Below are positions 1 to 7,891 of a DNA stretch of 64,000 nucleotides, piece by piece (position 1 is the stretch's first letter; each line of letters opens with the position of its first letter). A program made the position numbers and the translations under genes. The stretch comes from Mycobacterium shinjukuense (GTDB lineage Bacteria; Actinomycetota; Actinomycetes; Mycobacteriales; Mycobacteriaceae), in NCBI RefSeq assembly GCF_010730055.1, contig NZ_AP022575.1, positions 310,001 through 374,000 on the forward strand. Reading direction: 5' to 3'. A model generated the notes under the pieces. It ran no database searches. It saw only the letters and a list, made by a program, of their open reading frames with translations, and was not told the origin of the DNA.

Positions 1-58
1 TAATGCGGGTCCCCAACCCACTGCTGCCGTGCTGCTGACGGCCGCTAAAGCAGCAATA

Positions 59-81
59 CACGGTCCCCCAGCAGGACCGTG
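59..81. terminator. Hairpin downstream of the DUF4307 gene
   Basis: A perfect 8-bp inverted repeat (cacggtcc / ggaccgtg, 7-nt loop) lies 72 bases past the stop of the minus-strand DUF4307 gene. It has no T-tract. In mycobacteria such stem-loops often serve as terminators, but the role here is inferred. The rest of bases 1-152 shows no gene. Confidence 0.35.
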
Positions 82-152
82 CATATGTCGATGTTACCAC
101 CGCGCTAACGGTTGGTGACTGCCATCTGCGCAGTTCGGCCGTCGTCGCCGGG

Positions 153-587
153 TCACGGCGGGCGTAGATACGCGGGCACCGCTGTGCCGCAACCATATAC
201 ATCGGCCATCGCCGGCGGCTTGCTGGCCTTCACCGTGGTCGTCACCGCCACCGTGTGCTGGTTGGCCGGCACGACCAGCACCTCCCGTCGGCCGGCCTCG
301 CTGCCGTCGGCGGCCCGGGCCCGCACGATGCAGGCCACCGGCCGCGACGGGTCGGAGCGGGTCACGCCGATGGTCACCGACGCCGTCTCGTCGTCGATCA
401 GTCGATAGCCGGTAAGCGTCCCGGTGACGGCGCTGGTGGCGATCCGCTGGTAGCCGTTGACGGCGACGGCGAGGCCGGCGGCGACGACCAATACCCCAAG
501 GACAATGGCCAGACGGCGCCGTGCTGGGCGGGACAGCCGTTCGTGCCCGTAACGGGCTTCGGGACGGGAAACGGGCGCTGGGCTCAT
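153..587 (-). CDS. DUF4307 membrane protein (Rv1081c-like)
   Basis: A 144-residue protein with the expected length of the mycobacterial DUF4307 family. Residues about 25-42 form one membrane segment (LAIVLGVLVVAAGLAVAV), after a short Arg-rich cytoplasmic tail. The rest is a small extracytoplasmic domain ending in a conserved Cys-Gly pair near residue 132. ATG at 587-585 is chosen because the reading frame upstream runs into mca antisense sequence and loses all family similarity. The gene is divergent from mca with 87 bases between the two starts, so they probably share a promoter region. The molecular function is unknown; the family is found next to mca in mycobacteria. Confidence 0.85.
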   Translation of the reverse strand: MSPAPVSRPEARYGHERLSRPARRRLAIVLGVLVVAAGLAVAVNGYQRIATSAVTGTLTGYRLIDDETASVTIGVTRSDPSRPVACIVRARAADGSEAGRREVLVVPANQHTVAVTTTVKASKPPAMADVYGCGTAVPAYLRPP

Positions 588-674
588 GCCTGGGTGCTTG
601 TGAGGCGTCGAAGAACTGCAATTATAGGGACCCGAATAGGCTCGGGGTCGACGAGCGAACCGACAAGGGGGCAC

Positions 675-1547
675 GTGAGCGAACTGCGGTTGATGGCGGT
701 GCACGCCCACCCCGACGACGAGTCCAGCAAGGGAGCGGCCACCCTCGCCCGCTACGCCGACGAGGGTCATCGCGTGCTGGTGGTGACGCTCACCGGCGGG
801 GAACGCGGCGAGATCCTCAACCCGGCGATGGACCTGCCCGACGTGCATCGTCACATCGCCGAAATCCGCCGCGACGAGATGGCGAAGGCGGCCGAGATCC
901 TCGGTGTCGAGCACACTTGGCTGGGCTTCGTCGACTCCGGCCTGCCCCAGGGTGACCCGCCTCCGCCGCTGCCCGAAGGGTGCTTCGCAATGGTGCCGCT
1001 GGAGGAGGCCACCGAGGCGCTGGTGCGCGTGGTCCGCGAGTTCCGCCCGCACGTGATGACCACCTACGATGAAAACGGCGGCTATCCGCATCCCGATCAC
1101 ATTCGCTGCCACCAGGTTTCGGTCGCCGCGTTCGAGGCGGCCGGCGACTACCGCCGCTTCCCCGATGCCGGTGCGCCGTGGACGGTGTCCAAGCTGTACT
1201 ACATCCACGGCTTCCTGCGGGAACGGGTGCAGATGCTGCAGGACGAGTTCGTCAGGCGCGGGCAGGAGGGGCCGTTCGGCAAATGGCTCGAACACTGGCA
1301 TCCCGACCACGACCCGTACGCCAACCGGGTGACCACCCGGGTGGAGTGCTCGGCGTACTTCGCCCAACGTGACGATGCGCTGCGGGCGCACGCCACCCAG
1401 ATCGACCCGAACGCGGAGTTCTTCGCCGCCCCGCTGTCCTGGCAGCAGGAGCTGTGGCCGACCGAGGAATTCGAGTTGGCGCGCTCCCGCGTGCCCGCGC
1501 ATCTGCCAGAGACCGAGCTGTTCGCCGGGATCGAGCCGGACCGATGA
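675..1547 (+). CDS. mca: Mycothiol S-conjugate amidase
   Basis: Cytosolic zinc amidase that cleaves mycothiol S-conjugates of electrophiles and drugs, releasing a mercapturic acid for export and recycling GlcN-Ins. The 290-residue protein belongs to the LmbE/PIG-L family (M. tuberculosis Mca is 288). The zinc site is visible: AHPDDE with His12 and Asp15, and HPDH with His142. GTG at 675 follows an AAGGGGG ribosome site and places the AHPDD motif at residues 11-15 as in the family. Its TGA overlaps the next gene's ATG (ATGA), so mca leads a translationally coupled run of three genes. Confidence 0.95.
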   Translation: MSELRLMAVHAHPDDESSKGAATLARYADEGHRVLVVTLTGGERGEILNPAMDLPDVHRHIAEIRRDEMAKAAEILGVEHTWLGFVDSGLPQGDPPPPLPEGCFAMVPLEEATEALVRVVREFRPHVMTTYDENGGYPHPDHIRCHQVSVAAFEAAGDYRRFPDAGAPWTVSKLYYIHGFLRERVQMLQDEFVRRGQEGPFGKWLEHWHPDHDPYANRVTTRVECSAYFAQRDDALRAHATQIDPNAEFFAAPLSWQQELWPTEEFELARSRVPAHLPETELFAGIEPDR

Positions 1548-1810
1548 ACCCCTTTCTGCTCACCGTGATTGCAGACGGTGCACCGGGCAACCCCGGGCCC
1601 GAGTTCGGCAAGGCCAGCCCGCTGGGCCTGCTGGTTGTCGTGCTGTTGGTGATCGCCACGTTGTTTCTGCTGCGGTCGATGAACCGCCAACTCAAGAAGG
1701 TCCCCAAGTCGTTCGACCGCGACAACCCCGAACTCGACCAGGCAGCCGACGAGGGCACCGACCGCGACGGGTCGGCCCGACCACCGGAACCCCCCGATGA
1801 GCCCGCCTGA
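1544..1810 (+). CDS. Small single-pass membrane protein (Rv1083-like)
   Basis: An 88-residue protein that starts inside the mca stop codon (ATGA). One hydrophobic helix spans about residues 26-44 (LGLLVVVLLVIATLFLLRS), followed by a basic patch and a highly acidic, proline-rich tail. No enzymatic motif is seen. Tight coupling to mca and to the following thioredoxin-domain gene suggests co-expression in a thiol or detoxification operon, but its role is unknown. Confidence 0.85.
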   Translation: MNPFLLTVIADGAPGNPGPEFGKASPLGLLVVVLLVIATLFLLRSMNRQLKKVPKSFDRDNPELDQAADEGTDRDGSARPPEPPDEPA

Positions 1811-3836
1811 CCCGTCGGGCACCAACACCCTCGCGCAGGCCACCAGCCCGTATCTGCGCCAGCACGCCGACAACCCGGTGCACTGGCAGCAGTGGACGCC
1901 GCAGGCGCTGGCGGCGGCGGCCACGCGCGACGTGCCGATCCTGCTGTCGGTCGGCTATGCGGCGTGCCACTGGTGTCACGTCATGGCCCACGAGTCGTTC
2001 GAGGACCACGAGGTGGCCGCGGCGATGAACGCGGGCTTCGTCTGCATCAAGGTGGACCGCGAGGAACGGCCGGACATCGACGCGGTCTACATGAACGCCA
2101 CCGTCGCGCTCACCGGCCAGGGCGGCTGGCCGATGACGTGCTTCCTCACCCCCGACGGCCGGCCGTTCTTCTGCGGCACCTACTATCCCAAAGAGGCTTT
2201 CCTGCAACTGCTTTCGGCCGTCTCCGCGGCCTGGCGGCAACGCCGCGGTGAGGTGGAGCAGGCCGCCGGCCACATCGCTGGGGAGTTGCGCTCGATGGCG
2301 TCGGCGCTGCCGGGGCCGCCGGGGAGCGGTCCCGATGTCGCGCCGGAGCTGTGTGACCACGCCGTCGCGGCGGTGCTGCGCGAGCAGGATGCGGCCCACG
2401 GCGGCTTCGGCATCGCACCCAAATTCCCGCCGTCGGCGCTGCTGGAAGCGTTGTTGCGGCACTACGAGCGCACGGGGTCGGCGGCGGCCCTGCAGGCGGT
2501 GTCGCGCACCGGCGACGCGATGGCCCGGGGTGGCATCTACGACCAACTCGCCGGCGGCTTCGCCCGCTACAGCGTCGACAGCGCTTGGGTGGTACCGCAT
2601 TTCGAGAAAATGCTGTACGACAACGCGCTGTTGTTGCGCGCCTACGCGCACTGGGCCCGGCGGACCGGGGATCGGTTGGCCCGCCGGGTCGCCACGCAGA
2701 CGGCGCGTTTTCTGCTGTCCGAGCTGGGCAGCAAAGTACCAGCCGCCGTGTTCACCTCGTCGCTGGACGCCGACGCCGACGGCCGCGAAGGTTCGACCTA
2801 TGTGTGGACGCCGGCACAGCTGACCGAGGTGCTCGGCGTTGACGACGGCCGTTGGGCGGCAGAGGTTTTCGGGGTCACCGAGTCCGGCACCTTCGAACAC
2901 GGGACATCGGTGCTGCGGTTGCCCAGCGACCCCGACGACCCGCAACGGCTGGAGCGGATCCGCGCCGAGTTGCTGGCCGCCCGCCTGGCCCGCGTCCAGC
3001 CCGAACGCGACGACAAGGTCGTCACGTCCTGGAACGGGCTGGCGATCACCGCGCTGGCCGAGGCCAGTGTGGCCTTGGGCGATCCCGAGCTGGCCCACGC
3101 CGCGCGGCGCTGTGCGACCACGCTGCTGGGCATGCACGTGGTCGACGGTCGGCTGCGCCGGGCCAGCCTGGGCGGTGTGGTCGGCGACGGCGCCGCCGTC
3201 TTGGAGGATTACGCGATGCTGGCCACCGGGCTGTTGACGCTCTACCAGCTGACCTCCGACGCCGCGTGGCTGACGGCGGCCACCGAGTTGCTGGACTCCG
3301 CGCTGGCGCACTTCGGCGACCCGCAGCGCCCCGGCCGTTGGTTTGACACCGCCGACGACGCCGAACAGCTGGTGCTGCGGCCGTCCGATCCGCTCGACGG
3401 GGCGACGCCGTCGGGAGCGTCCGCGATTGCCGAGGCGCTGTTGACGGCCGCGCAGCTGGTGGACGGTGGCCGCGCCGACCGATATCTGCGGGCGGCCGCC
3501 GACACCCTGCGCGCGCATGCGGTGCTGCTGGCTCGGGCGCCGCGTTCGGCCGGGCATTGGCTGTCGGTCGCCGAGGCGGCGGTGCGCGGACCGCTGCAGA
3601 TCGCCGTCGCGTGCGACCCGTCGCGCTCGGCGCTGCTGGCCGACGCGCGCCGGCTGGCACCCGGCGGGGCGATCGTCGTCGGCGGCGCGATGGACTCGTC
3701 GGCGCTGCTGACCGGTCGCGACCGGGTGGGCGGCGCCGACGCCGCCTATGTGTGCCGGGGACGGGTCTGTGACCTGCCGGTGACCACGACATCGGAACTC
3801 ACGGCGGCTCTGGGCGCAGATGGACGTCGAAAGTGA
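1797..3836 (+). CDS. DUF255 thioredoxin-domain protein (YyaL/SPATA20 family)
   Basis: A 679-residue protein of the usual family length. The N-terminal DUF255 domain is a thioredoxin-like fold with the CHWC pair at residues 57-60 in the typical context GYAACHWCHVMAHESFED. The remainder is an alpha/alpha-toroid resembling glycosidase folds, seen in the HFEKMLYDNA and SSLDADADGREG stretches. Its start overlaps the preceding gene by 14 bases. The family has no settled reaction; a redox or sugar-related role is inferred from folds only. It sits third in the mca operon. Confidence 0.9.
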   Translation: MSPPDPSGTNTLAQATSPYLRQHADNPVHWQQWTPQALAAAATRDVPILLSVGYAACHWCHVMAHESFEDHEVAAAMNAGFVCIKVDREERPDIDAVYMNATVALTGQGGWPMTCFLTPDGRPFFCGTYYPKEAFLQLLSAVSAAWRQRRGEVEQAAGHIAGELRSMASALPGPPGSGPDVAPELCDHAVAAVLREQDAAHGGFGIAPKFPPSALLEALLRHYERTGSAAALQAVSRTGDAMARGGIYDQLAGGFARYSVDSAWVVPHFEKMLYDNALLLRAYAHWARRTGDRLARRVATQTARFLLSELGSKVPAAVFTSSLDADADGREGSTYVWTPAQLTEVLGVDDGRWAAEVFGVTESGTFEHGTSVLRLPSDPDDPQRLERIRAELLAARLARVQPERDDKVVTSWNGLAITALAEASVALGDPELAHAARRCATTLLGMHVVDGRLRRASLGGVVGDGAAVLEDYAMLATGLLTLYQLTSDAAWLTAATELLDSALAHFGDPQRPGRWFDTADDAEQLVLRPSDPLDGATPSGASAIAEALLTAAQLVDGGRADRYLRAAADTLRAHAVLLARAPRSAGHWLSVAEAAVRGPLQIAVACDPSRSALLADARRLAPGGAIVVGGAMDSSALLTGRDRVGGADAAYVCRGRVCDLPVTTTSELTAALGADGRRK

Positions 3837-3883
3837 AATCCACGACGGATTCTCGGCGTGTCGCGTCGCAGAATTCACTCTCG
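3828..3883. terminator. Imperfect inverted repeat between convergent genes
   Basis: Arms at 3828-3840 (cgaaagtgaaatc) and 3871-3883 (gaattcactctcg) pair at 11 of 13 positions. The element lies at the convergent junction of the DUF255 gene and the hemolysin III gene, where a shared terminator is expected. There is no U-run. Confidence 0.35.
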
Positions 3884-3894
3884 CGGCCGGTGGT

Positions 3895-4635
3895 CTAGAA
3901 CACCACGAACCACATCGCGATGTAGTGGCAGATCGCGGCGACCGCGGTGCAGGCGTGAAAGAACTCGTGAAAGCCGAACGTGGTCGGCCATGGGTCGGGC
4001 CAACGCAGCGCGTAGAGAATGCCGCCGATGCTGTACAACGCGCCGCCGACGAATAGCAGCACCATCGCGGTCACCCCGGCGTTGTGCAGGATCGCCGCGG
4101 TGTACCACACCGCCACCCAGCCCAGCAGCAGGTAGAGCGGCACGCCCACCCAGGGTGGCGCCGAGGGCCAGCACATCTTCAGCAGGGTGCCGGCCAGTGC
4201 GCCGCCCCACACGATCGACAGCACCACGTGCCCGTCGTGGCCCGGCAGCGCCAGCAGCGCGAACGGGGTGTAGCTGCCGGCGATGAACACGAAGATCATC
4301 GAGTGATCGGCCCGCTTCATCCATTTGTGGGCCGTCTGCGATCGCCAGTTCACCCGGTGATAGGTCGCGCTGACGGTGAACATCAGGATGGTGGCAGCGG
4401 TATAGGCCAGCGTCGCCAGGCCGGCCTTGGTGGAACCCAGCGCCCAGGACACCGCGACCAGGGACGCACCCGCGAACACCGCGGCGCCGGCGGAGTAGAC
4501 GTGGATCCAACCGCGAAAGCGTGGCTTGGTCAGCACCCGGGCCACGCCTTCGACGAGCTGGTGGGCGGCATCCGACGGAGTGTGCCCGTGCGATTCGGGC
4601 TCTGGTTTGGTGACCGTGCTGGCTTGGCTGGTCAT
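3895..4635 (-). CDS. Hemolysin III / PAQR family membrane protein (Rv1085c-like)
   Basis: A 246-residue seven-helix membrane protein of the hemolysin III (YqfA/PAQR) family. Family metal-site residues are present: SATYH (89-93), ADHS (109-112) and HEFFH (223-227). The members are thought to be zinc-dependent hydrolase-like membrane proteins; the substrate is unknown and 'hemolysin' is historical. ATG at 4635 is preceded by GGGAG; a further in-frame start 72 bases upstream would add a polar leader that is not part of the family. Confidence 0.9.
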   Translation of the reverse strand: MTSQASTVTKPEPESHGHTPSDAAHQLVEGVARVLTKPRFRGWIHVYSAGAAVFAGASLVAVSWALGSTKAGLATLAYTAATILMFTVSATYHRVNWRSQTAHKWMKRADHSMIFVFIAGSYTPFALLALPGHDGHVVLSIVWGGALAGTLLKMCWPSAPPWVGVPLYLLLGWVAVWYTAAILHNAGVTAMVLLFVGGALYSIGGILYALRWPDPWPTTFGFHEFFHACTAVAAICHYIAMWFVVF

Positions 4636-4782
4636 CTCTCCCGTTGCCTCGTGCTGTGATTGCCGGTGGCAGCTGCCGCTCACAACAGTAGCGCCGGTGT
4701 CCGTCACGGCGTCGGACGTGGCGTGTGGCTGTCACAAAATGCGGGCCGGATTTTGGTGTCGATCACAGTAGTGTGGACAGTC

Positions 4783-5571
4783 GTGGAGATCATCCCGGCG
4801 CGGCTCAAGCAACCGCTGTATCGGCTCTACGAGCTGCGCCTGCGGCAGGGTCTGGCCGCCTCGAAATCCGACCTGCCCCGGCACATCGCGGTGCTGTGCG
4901 ATGGGAACCGGCGCTGGGCGCGCAGCGCAGGATACGACGACGTCAGCTTCGGCTACCGGATGGGTGCGGCCAAGATCGCCGAAATGCTGCGGTGGTGCCA
5001 AGAAGCCGGCATCGAAATGACCACCGTCTACCTGCTGTCCACCGAAAACCTGCGCCGCGATCCCGACGAGCTTGCCGCGCTGATCGAGATCATCACCGAT
5101 GTCGTCGAGGAGATCTGCGCGCCGGCCAACCGCTGGAGTGTGCGCACCGTCGGCGATCTGGAGCTGCTGGGTGAGGAGCCGGCCCGCCGGCTGCGCGGTG
5201 CGGTGGAATCCACGCCGGAGGTTGCCTCGTTTCATGTCAACGTCGCGGTGGCCTACGGCGGACGCCGGGAGATCGTCGACGCGGTGCGGGCGTTGTTGAG
5301 CAAGGAACTCGCCAACGGCGCCACCGCCGAGGAGCTCATCGACGCGGTGACCATCGAGGGCATTTCCGAAAACCTGTACACCTCAGGGCAACCCGACCCA
5401 GACCTGGTGATCCGCACGTCGGGGGAGCAGCGGCTGTCGGGCTTTCTGCTGTGGCAAAGCGCCTACTCGGAGATGTGGTTCACCGAGGCGTACTGGCCGG
5501 CGTTTCGCCACGTCGATTTTCTGCGCGCGCTGCGCGACTACAGCCTGCGGCATCGCCGGTACGGCGGGTAA
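4783..5571 (+). CDS. Short-chain Z-isoprenyl diphosphate synthase (Rv1086-like)
   Basis: Cis-prenyltransferase of the UPP synthase superfamily. The M. tuberculosis orthologue adds one isoprene unit to geranyl-PP to give omega,E,Z-farnesyl-PP, which feeds decaprenyl-phosphate synthesis for the cell wall. The 262-residue length is identical to that protein. LCDGNRRWA carries the catalytic Asp40, and the C-terminal RTSGEQRLSGFLLWQ substrate motif is intact. GTG at 4783 is chosen by length and start sequence (VEIIPARL). A decayed copy of the 3' third lies at 10729-10900. Confidence 0.92.
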   Translation: MEIIPARLKQPLYRLYELRLRQGLAASKSDLPRHIAVLCDGNRRWARSAGYDDVSFGYRMGAAKIAEMLRWCQEAGIEMTTVYLLSTENLRRDPDELAALIEIITDVVEEICAPANRWSVRTVGDLELLGEEPARRLRGAVESTPEVASFHVNVAVAYGGRREIVDAVRALLSKELANGATAEELIDAVTIEGISENLYTSGQPDPDLVIRTSGEQRLSGFLLWQSAYSEMWFTEAYWPAFRHVDFLRALRDYSLRHRRYGG

Positions 5572-5655
5572 ACCCGACGGCGGGATTCCCGCTTCCGATC
5601 GGGCTTGCGAACCGCGGTCCTAAGTTCGCCGGGGTGTCGGCGTGCTGACGGGCTT

Positions 5656-5785
5656 GCTCCAGGCGTCGCAGCTTCCTCATCTGCCCCACGTGTACCCGGT
5701 ACTGCCGACATGCAAAGTGCCCGCCTCAGCGCGACAGCCACGGTTGTCGCGGGTGGCCGGGCACATCGCACATGCCCACCGTGCT
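5656..5785. repeat. Dispersed nested-palindrome repeat, copy A
   Basis: This segment is clearly similar to 42978-43085 over about 100 bases, and its right end resembles 23539-23625. The core is an inverted repeat, cgcgaca (5730-5736) / tgtcgcg (5745-5751), around the loop gccacggt. A weaker outer pair, gtgcccgcc / ggccgggcac, surrounds it. No transposase is encoded. It lies between the prenyl synthase gene and the PE-cellulase gene. Confidence 0.6.
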
Positions 5786-5822
5786 GGAGTCCATGCGGCC
5801 AGGCAGTGATCAATTCGTGCGC

Positions 5823-7569
5823 GTGTCCTATGTGTTTGCCATACCAGCGGCGTTGGCCGCGGCGGCAACGGATATCGCTGGGATCGGGTCGGCGGTCGGT
5901 GCCGCCAACGCCGCGGCAGCAGCCGCGACAACGGGAGTGCTGGCCGCCGGCGCCGACGAAGTATCGGTGGCCATCGCTGGATTGTTCAGCGCCGACGCCG
6001 AGGAATATCAAGCCCTCAGCGCACGGGTGGCGGCCTTTCACACCCGGTTCGTGCACACCTTGACGGTGGGTGCGGAGTCGTTCGCCGGCGCCGAAGCCGC
6101 CAATGCGTCACGATTGCAGAGCATCGCGCGGCAGGCGCCGGGCGCTGTCGGTGCCGCCACCGATCAGCTGCCAGGCAACGGCGGCAGCAACGGGATAGCG
6201 GCGACGTATGCGGTGGCGTCACAGTGGGATAGCGGCTATGTGGCGAATTACACGATCACCAATTCGGGCACGGCGCCGATGACCGATTTGGCAGCTGCAA
6301 TTCACTCTGCATGAAAACGCGTCCATCACCAATGCGTGGAGCGCTCAACTTGGCCAGTCGGGCACGCAATACACGCTGACTCCACAGGAGTAGCAACGCC
6401 ACGATTGCACGCGGGGATTCGATCACGGTTGGCTTCCAGGCCGCGCAGACCGGCCAGTATTCGACCCCGACGGATGTGCTGGTGAACGGGCAACCGGTCA
6501 CCGGTGGCCGGCCTCCAACGACGCCGCCCGAGACCACCCCGCCACCCACGACACCGCCCCCCATTGGTACCGGGCTGACGGCGACCTACACGACGCCCTC
6601 GCAGTGGGAGGGCGGCTACGTCGCCAATTACACGATCACCAATTCGGGCTCGACTCCGATGACCAACTGGCAGCTGCAATTCGATCTGCCCGCGAATGCA
6701 TCCATCACCAATGCGCGGAGCGCCCAACTTGCCCAGACGGGCTCCCGATACACCCTGACCCCGGCGAGCTACAACGGCACCATCGCACCTGGGGATTCGA
6801 TCACCGTCGGGTATCAGGCAGCGCAAACCGGCGGCTACTCGGCGCCGACCAATCTGCTGATCAACGGTCAACCCATCACCGTCGACCAGACCCCCACGAC
6901 CCCGCCCCCAACGACTCCGCCGGCCACGACTCCCGCCCCGACCGGTGGAACGGTGATCTCCACCCAGTTCGGGACGACGACGGTCACCGGTGGTTACCTG
7001 GTGCAGAACAACGCATGGATCAGCCCCGCCGGGCAGACCATCAACGTCAGCCAAACCGGCTTCACCCTCACATCGATCAACGGCTCGGCCCACCGACGGC
7101 GCCCCGTTGGGTTGTGGGCACCACGCTGCCGCTGCGATTGGGGCAGATCCAAAGCGCTACCACCAGCATCGATTACGCCTATCCCAGCATCGGTATCTGG
7201 AATGCCTCCTACGACATCTGGCTGGATTCCACGCCCAAGACGACCGGCGTCAACCAGCAGGAGATCATGATCTGGATCAACCACCAGGGCCCCATCCAGC
7301 CGGTGGGTTCCCCGGTCGGCAACGCCACCGTCGGCGGGCGCACCGTTGTGGTGTGGGATGGCAGCAACGGACAGAACAACGTGATGTCCTGCGTCGCGGC
7401 CTCGCCGATGGAGGTGTGGAGCTTTGACGTGATGGATTTCGTCGACCACACCGCCACCATGGAGCCGATCACCGACTCGTGGTACCTGACGAGCATCCAA
7501 GCCGGCTTCGAGCCGTGGAGCGGCGGCGTGGGCCTAGGGGTCGATTCGTTCCCCGCCAACATCGACTAA
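5823..7569 (+). pseudogene. celA2: Frameshifted PE - CBM2 - CBM2 - GH12 endoglucanase
   Basis: The N-terminal PE domain starts at GTG 5823 (VSYVFAIPAALAAAAT) and runs about 100 residues. Two cellulose-binding CBM2-like modules follow (about 6190-6490 and 6560-6880), joined by Thr/Pro linkers. A GH12-like endoglucanase part follows (6950-7569), ending in VGLGVDSFPANID. Three frame changes break it: +1 near 6285 and +1 near 6395, both found by comparing module 1 with module 2, and a net -1 near 7085. The M. tuberculosis counterpart (PE9/PE10, celA2a/celA2b) is also split. Sequencing error could explain some shifts. The intact ancestor would be a PE-exported cellulase. Confidence 0.75.
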
Positions 7570-7891
7570 GGACCGCCGCACGGCCTGCGCCATCGCCGAC
7601 GGCACATGGCCGCTGTCCACATTTCCATCAAGCCCCGGCGGGCTGGTCTCTGCGCGCAGACACCGACCACACTGCCCGGCATCGCCGGTGGGGCAGTTGA
7701 TGCGCGACAGCCGGTGTCACATCGTGGCGCCGGTGCCGAGAGGCATGCTGCGTGTCATACAAAGTGCATATCCCAATATCGGAACAGTGTGCATTATGCC
7801 CCCCGAAACCGGATAGCTGGTGTGCGCTACGGCGATACCATCGATTGAATGCCGACCGCAAATCCGATGCTGGACTGATCGGAGGTAAGCG
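7570..7891. other. Intergenic leader before the first PE_PGRS gene
   Basis: 322 bases with no convincing gene. The box ggcgataccatc (7831-7842) recurs upstream of the second PE_PGRS gene, and a strong GGAGG ribosome site sits at 7881-7885. Confidence 0.5.
7831..7842 (+). promoter_or_regulatory. Shared upstream box of PE_PGRS genes
   Basis: The 12-mer ggcgataccatc ends 50 bases before the ATG of this PE_PGRS gene. The identical 12-mer ends 47 bases before the ATG of the other one (13048-13059). A -10-like hexamer (TACCAT) lies inside. Co-inheritance with the duplicated gene start or a common promoter are both possible. Confidence 0.4.

Noticed and set aside
153..1502. A 449-codon minus-strand frame covering mca
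   Set aside because: Only its last 144 codons are a real gene (DUF4307); the rest is antisense to the well-supported mca.
4733..4775. CRP-like half sites near tgtcacaaaa and gatcacag before the prenyl synthase
   Set aside because: Spacing does not fit TGTGA-N6-TCACA.
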